Assembly: GCF_020172685.1 (NCBI RefSeq)
Contig: NZ_CP083986.1
Coordinates: 875,437-939,436, forward strand
Origin: [Mycobacterium] nativiensis
Lineage (GTDB): Bacteria; Actinomycetota; Actinomycetes; Mycobacteriales; Mycobacteriaceae
Length of the DNA: 64,000 nt
Direction of reading: 5' to 3'
The notes under the pieces are model-generated. The model made no database searches. It was given only the letters and a program-made list of their open reading frames with translations, and was not told the DNA's origin. The position numbers were made by a program, and so were the translations under genes. Below are positions 54,250 to 63,116 of this stretch, one piece after another (positions within the stretch are counted from its first letter, which is position 1; each line of letters starts with the position of its first letter).

Positions 54250-55166
54250 TCCTCGAACTCGGCGCGGACGCGCAAGAATACGGGCGCGCGGCCCTGCGGG
54301 CCTTCGAAGCCGCCGGCGGTGACGAACTGGTGAGGCGCGCCGACGCCGATCCCGCGAGCCGGGATGACCTGGTGGGCCCGGTACTGCGCAAGCTGGGCGC
54401 CTTCGACCTGAACCCCCGCGCCGACGCCGACGAACTCGAGGCCGCCGCGGCCCTGTGTCGCAGCGCCGGCTATTGGACGATTCCCTATCCGGTGGCCGAA
54501 TGCCTGTCGGCGCCCGCCGATCTGGATGTGGACGGGCTGATCGTGGTCGACGAGCACGCCCCCGCCGGTGCGGTGGCCGGACTGTCGAAGCGCTGGGCCG
54601 CGGTCACCCTGGACGGGGTGCGCAGCGCCGCGGTGGCGCAGTCGCAATCTCGACCGGCGCTGGTGGCCGACCTGACCCTGACCGAGATCAGCGGCGCCGA
54701 CGGTGCCGGCGATGTGGCACTGGCGCTGGTGCTGCCGTGCTGGACCCTGCTGGGAATGCTCGACCGGGCCCTGGATCTCACGATCGCCCATGTGCGGTTG
54801 CGTGAACAGTTCGGCCAGCCGTTGGCGTCGTTCCAGGGCGTGCAGTTCCAGCTGACCGACGCCGAGGTGGAACGCGCCGGGATGGACATGCTGGCCAAGT
54901 ACGCGTTGTGGAGCATCGCGACCGGGCGCCCCGAAGCGGTCGATGACGCACTCGCGCTGCGGGCCGCAGCCACCGACGCCGCCGAAGTGGTGTTCCGGGT
55001 CTGCCACCAACTGCACGGCGCCGTCGGATTCTGTGACGAGACCGCTCTGTCGTGGCTGTCGCGGTACAGCCAGCCGCTGCGCCGGCTGCCGTGGGGGCTG
55101 TCGGGCACCCGCGACCGGCTGGTGCGCCGGGCCGGCCGGACCGGGCTGAAGGGACTGTACGCATGA
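54246..55166 (+). CDS. Acyl-CoA dehydrogenase-like partner subunit
   Basis: A 306-residue divergent dehydrogenase, shorter than the usual 380. The N-terminal helical domain is visible, but the central FAD/substrate loop (TEPxxGSD) is missing, while the C-terminal helices (RLREQFGQPLASFQGVQFQL and HQLHGAVGFCDETALSWLSR) remain. This is the profile of the beta subunit of heteromeric mycobacterial acyl-CoA dehydrogenases. It is coupled by overlap to genes on both sides. Confidence 0.8.
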   Translation: MILELGADAQEYGRAALRAFEAAGGDELVRRADADPASRDDLVGPVLRKLGAFDLNPRADADELEAAAALCRSAGYWTIPYPVAECLSAPADLDVDGLIVVDEHAPAGAVAGLSKRWAAVTLDGVRSAAVAQSQSRPALVADLTLTEISGADGAGDVALALVLPCWTLLGMLDRALDLTIAHVRLREQFGQPLASFQGVQFQLTDAEVERAGMDMLAKYALWSIATGRPEAVDDALALRAAATDAAEVVFRVCHQLHGAVGFCDETALSWLSRYSQPLRRLPWGLSGTRDRLVRRAGRTGLKGLYA

Positions 55167-55945
55167 AATACGACCTGCCGACCGAGATCACGGTGACCGG
55201 CGACGGCCCGGTCCGCACCGTCACGATCAACCGCCCCGCCGAACTGAACAGCGTCAACGCCAACCTGCACTGGGGCCTGGCCAACGTGTGGCGTCAACTG
55301 GCCGCCGACAAGGCGGTCCGGGTCGTGGTACTGACCGGCGCCGGGCGGGCGTTCTCCGCCGGCGGCGACCTGAACTGGATCACGACGTTCCTCGAGGATG
55401 AGGCCGCCCGCGACGAGAGCATTCGTGAAGGCGCCCAGATCGTCGAGGAGATGCTGCGGTTCCCGCTGCCGATCATCGCGGCCGTCAACGGTCCCGCTGT
55501 CGGGCTGGGGTGCAGCGTGGCATTGCTCTGCGACATCGTGCTGATCTCCGAGACCGCCTATTTCGCCGATCCGCATGTCGCGGTGGGGTTGGTGGCCGGC
55601 GATGGCGGCGCCGCGCTGTGGCCGCTGCTCACCCCGCTGCTGCGGTCGCGCGAATACCTCTACACCGGCGACAAGATCGACTCCGCCCTGGCCGTCGAAC
55701 TCGGCCTGGCCAGCCGTCGGGTGGCAGCCCAGGAGCTGCTGGACCAGGCCCAGCACCTGGCGGGGCGATTGGCCGGCCAGCCGCCCGAGGCGCTGCAGGG
55801 CACCAAACGAGTGGTCAACATGTACCTCTCGCAGGTACTCGGCGGGCCGCTGCAGGCCGGGTTCGCCGCCGAGGTCGCCACCATGAAGACCGACGAACAC
55901 CGCCGGCGTCTGCTCGCCTTTGCAGAGCGGGCGAGGAAAACGTGA
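55163..55945 (+). CDS. Enoyl-CoA hydratase/isomerase family protein
   Basis: Crotonase of 260 residues. VTINRPAELNSVNANLH, the oxyanion-hole segment GRAFSAGGDLNWI and NGPAVGLGCSVALLCDIVL are canonical; the second loop (VAVGLVAGDGGAALWPLLTP) lacks the second hydratase Glu and has Asp, a change seen in isomerase/hydrolase-type crotonases. ATG 55163 and stop overlap neighbours by four bases. It lies between the two dehydrogenase pairs. Confidence 0.86.
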   Translation: MKYDLPTEITVTGDGPVRTVTINRPAELNSVNANLHWGLANVWRQLAADKAVRVVVLTGAGRAFSAGGDLNWITTFLEDEAARDESIREGAQIVEEMLRFPLPIIAAVNGPAVGLGCSVALLCDIVLISETAYFADPHVAVGLVAGDGGAALWPLLTPLLRSREYLYTGDKIDSALAVELGLASRRVAAQELLDQAQHLAGRLAGQPPEALQGTKRVVNMYLSQVLGGPLQAGFAAEVATMKTDEHRRRLLAFAERARKT

Positions 55946-57162
55946 CCGGCGGTTCAGCGAGGCTCGACGCAGGAGAGGCGAAGCTGGGACCGCCGCATGA
56001 GCCCGCCGACAACGACTTTCGCCTCCATGTGCGCCAGTGGTGCCGCGACAACATCCCCGCGGACTGGCGTAGCAGCCAGACCGGGGCCAGTGAGCGCGAG
56101 TTCGTCGACTTCCAGCGCAGCTGGTTCGCCACCCTGCACAGCGCCGGATTCGCGGTGCCGCACTGGCCACGGGAGTGGGGCGGCGGCATGTCGGTGGCCG
56201 ATCAGGCGGTGCTGTATCAGGAGTTGGCCGCCCATGACGCGCCCCGACTGGTGCTGGCGTTCGTCGGCATTCATCACGCGGCGACGACCCTGCTGGCCGC
56301 GGGCACGCAGGAGCAATGCCGCCGGCATCTGCCGGCGATTCTGGACGGCGAGATCTGGGTGCAGGGCTTCTCCGAACCCGAAGCCGGCTCGGATCTCGCC
56401 TCGCTGCGCACCACGGCCCGGCGGGTGGGGGACAGCTACGTCGTCAACGGCCAGAAGCTCTGGGCCAGCGGCGCCGCCCACGCCCAATGGTGTCTGCTGC
56501 TGGCCCGCACCGACCCGGACGCTCCCAAGCGCAAGGGCATCTCGTATTTCCTGCTGGACATGGCCAGTCCCGGCGTGCAGGTGCGACCGATCCGAAACGC
56601 CGTGGGCGACCAGCATTTCTGCGAGATCTTCCTTGACGACGTGGTCATCCCGGCGGCCAATCTGATCGGCCCCGAGAACGGCGGATGGCAGGTGGCGCAG
56701 GCGACGCTGGGCGCCGAACGTGGCATGACCATGCTGGAGCTGGCCGAGCGGCTGGGCCGCGCGGGCTTCCGCTGGCTGGCCGAGACCGCCCCGACCGATG
56801 ACCCGGTGGTGGCCGACCGGCTGGCGCAGCTGGAAACCGAGATCACCGGTCTGCGCGGCATGTGCCGGCAGCTGGTGCTCGACGTCGAGGCGGGCACCGC
56901 CGGGCCGGCCGACGCCTCGATCGTGAAGCTGTTCTACAGCGAACTGTTGCAGCGGCTCACCGATTTCGGCGCCGAGATCGGCGGTCCGGCCGCGCACACG
57001 ACACTGGCCAAACCGCTGTCCAGCGGCTGGGAGTCGGGCGCATGGGTGCTGGACTTCATCGGCTCCTGGGAGTGGACGATCCCCGGCGGCTCCAGCGAGA
57101 TCCAGCGCACCATTATCGGCGAGCGCGGCCTGGGCCTGCCGAGAGAGCCGAGTGTGCCGTGA
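55942..57162 (+). CDS. Acyl-CoA dehydrogenase, alpha-type subunit
   Basis: A 406-residue dehydrogenase starting at GTG 55942, inside the crotonase stop. It shows QGFSEPEAGSDLASLRTTAR, NGQKLWASGAAHAQW and the complete tail IPGGSSEIQRTIIGERGLGLPRE. It is followed with overlap (TGATG) by a second short dehydrogenase, giving the second alpha/beta pair of the operon. An acidic N-terminal extension of about 20 residues is unusual. Confidence 0.88.
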   Translation: MTGGSARLDAGEAKLGPPHEPADNDFRLHVRQWCRDNIPADWRSSQTGASEREFVDFQRSWFATLHSAGFAVPHWPREWGGGMSVADQAVLYQELAAHDAPRLVLAFVGIHHAATTLLAAGTQEQCRRHLPAILDGEIWVQGFSEPEAGSDLASLRTTARRVGDSYVVNGQKLWASGAAHAQWCLLLARTDPDAPKRKGISYFLLDMASPGVQVRPIRNAVGDQHFCEIFLDDVVIPAANLIGPENGGWQVAQATLGAERGMTMLELAERLGRAGFRWLAETAPTDDPVVADRLAQLETEITGLRGMCRQLVLDVEAGTAGPADASIVKLFYSELLQRLTDFGAEIGGPAAHTTLAKPLSSGWESGAWVLDFIGSWEWTIPGGSSEIQRTIIGERGLGLPREPSVP

Positions 57163-58172
57163 TGGCAGCCGATTTCACTGACCTGCACGACGACCTGCGG
57201 GCGGTCGCCGCCGATGTGCTGGCCCGGGGCAGCGCCGTCGACTGGGCGACGCTTGTCGACGCCGGCTGGGTCGGGCTGGAGGTGCCCGACGGGCTGGGCG
57301 GATCCGGTGCGACGTTCGCCGAAGTCGCGGTGATCTGCGAAGAACTTGGCCGGGCCGCCGCGAGCACCTCCTACCTCGGTGGCGCGGTGCTGGCCGTGGG
57401 TGTGCTGAACACCGTGGCCGACAGCGCCGTTCGTGACCCGCTGCTGGCCGGGATCGCCGACGGCACGATTCGCGCGGCCGCGGTGCTGGGCGACTTCACT
57501 GTCTCCTCCGGCGGCCTGCTGACCGGACACGCCGACTTCGTGCCGGACGCCGCGGGGGCGGATCGGCTGCTGGTGGCGGCCACCGACGCCGCGGGCGGCA
57601 ACGTGGTGGTGGTCGCCGACGAGCTGACCGTCACCGCGCAGCCACTGCTCGACGAGACCCGCAGCGTCGCCACCGTGACCGCCGACGGCATCGAGGTCAG
57701 CGAGTCGGCGGTGCTGCACGCCAACGCAATGGCGGCGCTGCGCAATCGCGCCGCGCTGGCGGTGGCCTGCGACAGCCTCGGGCTGGCCGAGGCGATGCTG
57801 GCGGCCACCGTGGACTATGCGAAGACACGCACCCAGTTCGGCCGGCCCATCGGTTCCTTCCAGGCCGTCAAACACGCCTGCGCCGACATGCAGGTGAAGA
57901 ACTCGGTGGCGCGGGCCCTGATCCGCGAGGCCGTCAACAGCTCCGAAGCCGACCTCGCCGCGGCCGTCGCGATGGCCAAGTCCTACACCTGCGGCGCTGC
58001 GGTCGACGTCGTCGGCAAGGCACTGCAACTGCACGGCGGCATCGGCTACACGTGGGAGAGCGGCATCCACGTCTATCTCAAGCGAGCCACCTTCAACCGG
58101 TCGCTGTTCGGCTCACCGGCAGCGCACCGTCAACATCTTGCTCAACGATACAGAACAAGTAAAGCCAAGTAA
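57162..58172 (+). CDS. Acyl-CoA dehydrogenase-like partner subunit
   Basis: A 336-residue divergent dehydrogenase. It keeps the N-terminal helices and the C-terminal region (KTRTQFGRPIGSFQAVKHAC, then LQLHGGIGYTWESGIHVYLK) but the central loop lacks TEPxxGSD and the GGTSEIQ end. This matches FadE beta-type subunits that pair with the preceding gene. The ThDP enzyme gene follows after 17 bases. Confidence 0.82.
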   Translation: MAADFTDLHDDLRAVAADVLARGSAVDWATLVDAGWVGLEVPDGLGGSGATFAEVAVICEELGRAAASTSYLGGAVLAVGVLNTVADSAVRDPLLAGIADGTIRAAAVLGDFTVSSGGLLTGHADFVPDAAGADRLLVAATDAAGGNVVVVADELTVTAQPLLDETRSVATVTADGIEVSESAVLHANAMAALRNRAALAVACDSLGLAEAMLAATVDYAKTRTQFGRPIGSFQAVKHACADMQVKNSVARALIREAVNSSEADLAAAVAMAKSYTCGAAVDVVGKALQLHGGIGYTWESGIHVYLKRATFNRSLFGSPAAHRQHLAQRYRTSKAK

Positions 58173-58189
58173 GGCAAGGAGTTTCGATT

Positions 58190-59896
58190 ATGGGTGTACC
58201 AGTCTACCGCCGGATTCTGGAGTTGTTCGAGGCCGAGGGCGTCAACACGCTGTTCGGCATCCCCGACCCCAACTTCGTGCACATGTTCGTCGAGGCCGAG
58301 CAGCGCGGCTGGTCGGTGGTGGCGCCGCACCACGAGGAGAGCGCCGGATTCATGGCCGAGGCGGCTTCGCGGATGACCGGTCGGCCCGGCCTGTGCATCG
58401 GCACGCTGGGTCCCGGGGTGGCCAACATCGCCGGGGCGATGATGTGCGCGAAGGTGGAGAACTCCCCGGTGGTGTTCCTGGGCGGGCAGCGGGCCCGCAT
58501 CACCGAGCGGCGGGTACGGCGCGGCCGTATCCAATTCGTCCGGCAGGAAGAGCTTTTCGCGCCGTCGGTGAAGTACAGCGCCTCGATCGAGTACGCCGAC
58601 CAGACCGACGAGATCGTGCACGAGGCGATTCGTCGCGCCATGTCCGGCACCCCGGGGCCGGCCTACATCGAGTACCCGTCGCAGGTGATCCTCGAGGAAC
58701 TCGACGTCGCAGGACCGCCCGAGCCGCACCGCTACCGGCTGGTGAATCAGCGGGCCGGGGCGCCGGAGGTCGCGCAAGCCGTCGAGATCATCCGCAAGGC
58801 GGCCAACCCGATCCTGTTGGTGGGCCACGGCGTCCACACCTCGCGCAGCGGCGCGGCGGTCGCCGAGCTCGCCGAGCTGATGGCCTGCCCGGTGATCCAG
58901 ACCTCCGGCGGCACCGCATTCATTCCCGGGCTGGAAGATCGCACCTTCCCGTACGGCTTCTCCACGTCGTCCGTCGAGGCGGTCGCGGCGTCGGACGTGT
59001 GCGTGGCGCTCGGCACCGAGCTGGGCGAGCCGGTGCACTACGGCACCACCCGGCACTGGGCGGACAAGAACGCCGAGCGCAAGTGGATCTACGTCGAGCA
59101 GGACCCGCTGGCGATCGGGGTGAACCGGCCGATCGACGTCCCTCTGGTGGGCGACCTGCGGGGCGTCGTCCCGCAGCTGGTCGAAGCTCTCAAAGAGCAT
59201 CCCCGCAGCCCATCAGCCGACCTGGACCGGTGGATCCGGCAGGACGCCGACCAGCTGGCCGAGCTGGCGGCGACCGCGCCGTCCGGCAGGAGCCCGGTCC
59301 ATCCGGCGCGCTACGTGGTCGAGGCCACTCGGGCCTTCCCCGACGACGGCATCATGGTCCGCGACGGCGGCGCCACGGTGATCTTCCAGTGGACCTATTC
59401 GCAGGCCAAACCGCATGACGTGATGTGGAATCAGAACTTCGGTCACCTGGGCACCGGGCTGCCCTATGCGGTCGGCGCCTCGGTCGCCGAGGGCGGCAAC
59501 CGGCCGGTGATGCTGTTGACCAGCGACTCGGCGTTCCTGTTCCACATCGCCGAGCTGGAGACCGCGGCCCGGCTGGGGCTGCCGCTGGTCTGCGTGGTCG
59601 GGGTGGATCACCAGTGGGGCCTGGAAGTCGGGGTGTACAAGCGGACGTTCGAGCAGCCGTCGCCGCAGCCGGGTGTGCACTGGAGCAAGGACGTCCGGTT
59701 CGACAAGATCGCCGAGGGCATGGGCTGCCACGGCGAGTATGTGCAGGACGAGGCCGAGATCGGGCCGGCGATCAAGCGCGCCTTCGCCCGCGGCGGGACC
59801 GCGGTGATCCACGTCTGTATCGACCCGAAGGCCAACTCCGAAGAGATGCCCAACTACGCCGAATTCCGCACCTGGTACGCCGAGGGAACCCAGTGA
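58190..59896 (+). CDS. ThDP-dependent enzyme, 2-hydroxyacyl-CoA lyase/acetolactate synthase-like
   Basis: A 568-residue thiamine-diphosphate enzyme of the decarboxylase/lyase superfamily: PYR domain first with the catalytic Glu49 (PHHEESAGFMAEA), then the central domain and PP domain. The metal-binding GDG...N motif is changed to S445-D446-S447 and D473 (TSDSAFLFHIAELETA ... GVDHQWG). The SDSAF form resembles GDSAF of oxalyl-CoA decarboxylase and 2-hydroxyacyl-CoA lyase rather than acetolactate synthase. A C-C bond cleavage of 2-hydroxyacyl-CoA to formyl-CoA and aldehyde or ketone would fit an acyl-CoA operon. AAGGAG precedes ATG 58190. Confidence 0.8.
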   Translation: MGVPVYRRILELFEAEGVNTLFGIPDPNFVHMFVEAEQRGWSVVAPHHEESAGFMAEAASRMTGRPGLCIGTLGPGVANIAGAMMCAKVENSPVVFLGGQRARITERRVRRGRIQFVRQEELFAPSVKYSASIEYADQTDEIVHEAIRRAMSGTPGPAYIEYPSQVILEELDVAGPPEPHRYRLVNQRAGAPEVAQAVEIIRKAANPILLVGHGVHTSRSGAAVAELAELMACPVIQTSGGTAFIPGLEDRTFPYGFSTSSVEAVAASDVCVALGTELGEPVHYGTTRHWADKNAERKWIYVEQDPLAIGVNRPIDVPLVGDLRGVVPQLVEALKEHPRSPSADLDRWIRQDADQLAELAATAPSGRSPVHPARYVVEATRAFPDDGIMVRDGGATVIFQWTYSQAKPHDVMWNQNFGHLGTGLPYAVGASVAEGGNRPVMLLTSDSAFLFHIAELETAARLGLPLVCVVGVDHQWGLEVGVYKRTFEQPSPQPGVHWSKDVRFDKIAEGMGCHGEYVQDEAEIGPAIKRAFARGGTAVIHVCIDPKANSEEMPNYAEFRTWYAEGTQ

Positions 59897-59916
59897 ACGA
59901 GAATGTTATTCTCGTT
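59896..59916. promoter_or_regulatory. Perfect 21-base palindrome, GAGAA-N5-TTCTC type
   Basis: Arms AACGAGAAT and ATTCTCGTT flank GTT (59896-59916); it starts in the stop codon of the ThDP gene and lies 43 bases before the next start. It is the most complete copy of the GAGAA-N5-TTCTC pattern. It suggests an internal regulated promoter for the dehydrogenase-SDR-CoA-transferase section. Confidence 0.65.
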
Positions 59917-59959
59917 TCCGACTAATGACTGTTCTTAAGCTGATGGGCTGGAGGAAACC

Positions 59960-61150
59960 ATGTCCGGCGGAATGAGCTTCGAACTGACCGAGGATCAGCA
60001 GCTGATCCGGCAGTCGGTCGCCGAACTCGCGGCGAAGTTCGACGACCACTACTGGATGACCAAGGACCAGGCGCACGAATTCCCGCAGGAGTTCTACGAC
60101 GCCATCGCCGGCGGCGGCTGGCTGGGTATGACCATCCCCGAGGAGTACGGCGGCCACGGGCTGGGCATCACCGAGGCCACCATCCTGGCCGAGGAAGTGG
60201 CGCGTTCGGGCGGCGGGATGAACGCCGCCAGCTCGATCCATATGTCGATCTTCGGCATGCAGCCGGTCGTGGTCTTCGGCTCGGACGAGATGAAGGCCGA
60301 AACCCTGCCCCGCATCGCCCACGGCGACCTGCACGTGTGCTTCGGCGTGACCGAACCGACCGCGGGCCTCGACACGTCCCGCATCACCACGTTCGCCAAG
60401 CGCGACGGCAGCGATTACATAGTCAACGGCCGCAAGGTCTGGATCTCCAAAGCCCTTGAATCCGAGAAGATCCTGCTGTTGACCCGCACCGAGTCCCGCG
60501 AGGATGTGCAAAAGCGAGGGGCCAAACCCACCGACGGTCTGACCCTGTTCCTCACCGACATCGACCGCGACCACGTCGAGATCCGGCCGATCACGAAAAT
60601 GGGTCGCAACGCGGTGTCCTCCAACGAGGTGTTCATCGACGACTTGCGAATCCCGGCCGAACACCGGATCGGTGAAGAGGGCAAGGGCTTTTCCTACATC
60701 CTGCACGGGCTGAACCCGGAGCGGATGCTGATCGCCGCCGAGGCGCTGGGCATCGGCCGGGTCGCCCTCGACCGTGCGGTCAAGTACGCCAACGAGCGCG
60801 TGGTGTTCGACCGGCCGATCGGCATGAACCAGGGCGTCCAGTTCCCACTCGCCGACTCACTGGCCCGCCTGGATGCCGCCGAATTGATCCTGCGCAAGGC
60901 CACCTGGCTCTACGACAACGGCAAGTCCTGCGGCCGTGAGGCCAACATGGCCAAATACCTCTGTGCCGATGCCGGTTTCGCGGCCGCCGACCGGGCGCTG
61001 CAGACCCACGGCGGGATGGGCTACTCGGAGGAATACAACATCTCCCGGTTCTTCCGGGAATCTCGCCTGATGAAGATCGCCCCGGTCAGCCAGGAGATGA
61101 TCCTGAACTTCCTGGGCTCGCACGTGCTCGGACTGCCGAGGAGCTACTGA
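59960..61150 (+). CDS. Acyl-CoA dehydrogenase
   Basis: A 396-residue dehydrogenase with GGAGG upstream of ATG 59960. It has FGVTEPTAGLDTSRITTFAK (TAGLD in place of AGSD) and NGRKVWISKALESEK; the C-terminal YSEEYNISRFFRESRLMKIAP replaces GGTSEIQR by IAPVSQEMIL. Such changes are common in mycobacterial FadE enzymes for branched substrates. It opens the section behind the 59896 palindrome and overlaps the SDR start. Confidence 0.88.
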   Translation: MSGGMSFELTEDQQLIRQSVAELAAKFDDHYWMTKDQAHEFPQEFYDAIAGGGWLGMTIPEEYGGHGLGITEATILAEEVARSGGGMNAASSIHMSIFGMQPVVVFGSDEMKAETLPRIAHGDLHVCFGVTEPTAGLDTSRITTFAKRDGSDYIVNGRKVWISKALESEKILLLTRTESREDVQKRGAKPTDGLTLFLTDIDRDHVEIRPITKMGRNAVSSNEVFIDDLRIPAEHRIGEEGKGFSYILHGLNPERMLIAAEALGIGRVALDRAVKYANERVVFDRPIGMNQGVQFPLADSLARLDAAELILRKATWLYDNGKSCGREANMAKYLCADAGFAAADRALQTHGGMGYSEEYNISRFFRESRLMKIAPVSQEMILNFLGSHVLGLPRSY

Positions 61151-61908
61151 TGGCCGGCTACTTCGACCTGAGCGGGCGCGCCGCGGTGGTGACCGGCGCC
61201 GCCGGTGGCATCGGCTCGGCGGTCGCCGCTGCACTGGCGCAGGCCGGTGCCGCCGTGCTGGTCACCGACATCGACGGGGATGCGGCCGCGAATGTGGCCG
61301 AACGGATTTCGGCATCTGGTGGCCGGGCCGAATCCGCGGCGCTTGATGTCACGGACCCCGACTCGGCTGCCGCGGCCGCCGCCAAAGCCGCCGAACTGGC
61401 CGACGGAAAGGTCCACATCCTGATCAACAACGCCGGGGTGACCCGCCCGGCGATGTTCGAGAAGTTGACCGCCGAGTCGATGCGCCTGCTGCTCGACGTG
61501 CACACCGTCGGCGCCTTCAACTGCACCCAGGCGGTGCTGCCCTACATCCCCACCGACGGCACCGGCCGCATCGTCAACGTGACATCGGCCGCCGGTCTGA
61601 CCGGCACCCTCGGTCAGGTGAACTACTCGGCGGCCAAGGCGGCCCTGATCGGCTTCACCAAATCGCTGGCCCGCGAGTTGGCCACCAAGCGGATCTGCGT
61701 CAACGCCCTGGCCCCGCTGGCCGCGACACCGATGACCGAGACCATCCGCACCAACGAGAAGTTCGCGGCCAACATGATGAACCGCATCCCGATGAAACGC
61801 TGGGCCGACCCGGCCGAGGTCGCCGGCGCCTTCGTCTTCATGGCCTCCGACGCCGCCTCCTACGTCACCGGGCAGGTGCTGCCGGTGGACGGTGGCATGG
61901 TGATGTGA
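61150..61908 (+). CDS. SDR family oxidoreductase
   Basis: Classical SDR of 252 residues: TGAAGGIGSA, NNAGVTRPA and the catalytic set VTSAAG with YSAAK. Asp at the end of beta-2 (VTDIDGD) predicts NAD. A 3-hydroxyacyl-CoA dehydrogenase or hydroxysteroid-type role fits the acyl-CoA context. Start and stop overlap their neighbours (TGATG on both sides). Confidence 0.87.
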   Translation: MAGYFDLSGRAAVVTGAAGGIGSAVAAALAQAGAAVLVTDIDGDAAANVAERISASGGRAESAALDVTDPDSAAAAAAKAAELADGKVHILINNAGVTRPAMFEKLTAESMRLLLDVHTVGAFNCTQAVLPYIPTDGTGRIVNVTSAAGLTGTLGQVNYSAAKAALIGFTKSLARELATKRICVNALAPLAATPMTETIRTNEKFAANMMNRIPMKRWADPAEVAGAFVFMASDAASYVTGQVLPVDGGMVM

Positions 61909-63116
61909 TGGTCGAACAGTCCGGCGCACCGCTGGCCGGCGTCACCGTGGTGGCCCTGGAACAGGCGGTGTCAGCGCCGATGTGCACCCGCGCACTGGCC
62001 GACTTCGGCGCCCGCATCATCAAGGTGGAGAACCCCGACGGTGGGGACTTCGCCCGCTACTACGACGACGTGGTGCACGGCCAGGCGGCGCACTTCGTCT
62101 GGGTCAACCGGGGCAAGGAATCGGTGACGCTGGACCTGAAAAGCGAAGCGGGACGAGATATCCTGCACCGGCTGCTGGACAGTGCCGACGTGCTGGTGTC
62201 CAATCTCGCCCCGGGTGCCACCGCCCGGCTCGGACTGTCCGCAGCCGACATGGCCAGCCGGCACCCGAATGTGATCACCCTCGAGATCGATGGCTACGGC
62301 GCCGACGGGCCGCTGTCGCACAAGCGGGCCTACGACCTGCTGGTGCAGGCGGAATCCGGGGTCTGTTCGGTAACCGGAAACCCCGGGGCCCCGGCCAAGC
62401 CCGGCCCGCCGGTCGCCGACGTCACCACCGGTCTGTACGCCGCGTTGTCGATCATGGCGATGCTGGTCGGACGCAAAGAGGCAAGTGCACAACCGGATTC
62501 GCCGGCTCCCTCGATCACCGTCAGCCTGTTCGACACCATGGCCGAGATGATGGGCTACCACCTGACCTACGCGCGGCATTCCGGCATCGACCAGCAGCCG
62601 CTGGGCATGAGCTCACCGGCAGTGGCGCCCTACGGCGCCTACCCGACCGCCGACGGGCACACCGTGGTATTGGGCACCACCAACGACCGGGAGTGGCAAC
62701 GGCTGGCCCGTGAACTGCTGGGCCGCAACGACCTTGCCGATGACCCGCGCTTCGCCGGCAACGCCGACCGGGTGCAGAACCGCGCGATCTTGGACGACGC
62801 GATCGCCGCGTGGTGCGCCCGCCACGATCTGGTGCACATCCAGAAGGCCGCCGACGCCGCCGGGATCGGCAACGCCCGCTACAACGTGCCCAGCGATGTG
62901 CTGGCACATCCGCAACTGGCCGAGCGCGACCGCTGGCACAGCATCGACACCCCGGCCGGTCCGATCCCGTCGCTGCTGCCGCCGCCGGTGATCGCCGGCT
63001 ATGACCCGCCGATGGGGGCGGTGCCGGGCCTGGGGCAGCACACCGACGCGGTGCTGGGCGAGCTGGGCTTTGCCGACGCCGAGATCGCCGGGCTACGCGA
63101 AACCGGTGCGATCTGA
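61908..63116 (+). CDS. CaiB/BaiF family III CoA-transferase
   Basis: A 402-residue family III CoA-transferase. LAGVTVVALEQAVSAPMCTR, NRGKESVTLDLKS and PPVADVTTGLYAA (catalytic Asp) are visible; residues 200-230 are Ser/Pro-rich. ATG 61908 overlaps the SDR stop; GTG 61905 is possible. This is the third such enzyme in the window, so different acids may be activated in turn, or racemase activity (the alpha-methylacyl-CoA racemase branch) may be present. Confidence 0.87.
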   Translation: MVEQSGAPLAGVTVVALEQAVSAPMCTRALADFGARIIKVENPDGGDFARYYDDVVHGQAAHFVWVNRGKESVTLDLKSEAGRDILHRLLDSADVLVSNLAPGATARLGLSAADMASRHPNVITLEIDGYGADGPLSHKRAYDLLVQAESGVCSVTGNPGAPAKPGPPVADVTTGLYAALSIMAMLVGRKEASAQPDSPAPSITVSLFDTMAEMMGYHLTYARHSGIDQQPLGMSSPAVAPYGAYPTADGHTVVLGTTNDREWQRLARELLGRNDLADDPRFAGNADRVQNRAILDDAIAAWCARHDLVHIQKAADAAGIGNARYNVPSDVLAHPQLAERDRWHSIDTPAGPIPSLLPPPVIAGYDPPMGAVPGLGQHTDAVLGELGFADAEIAGLRETGAI

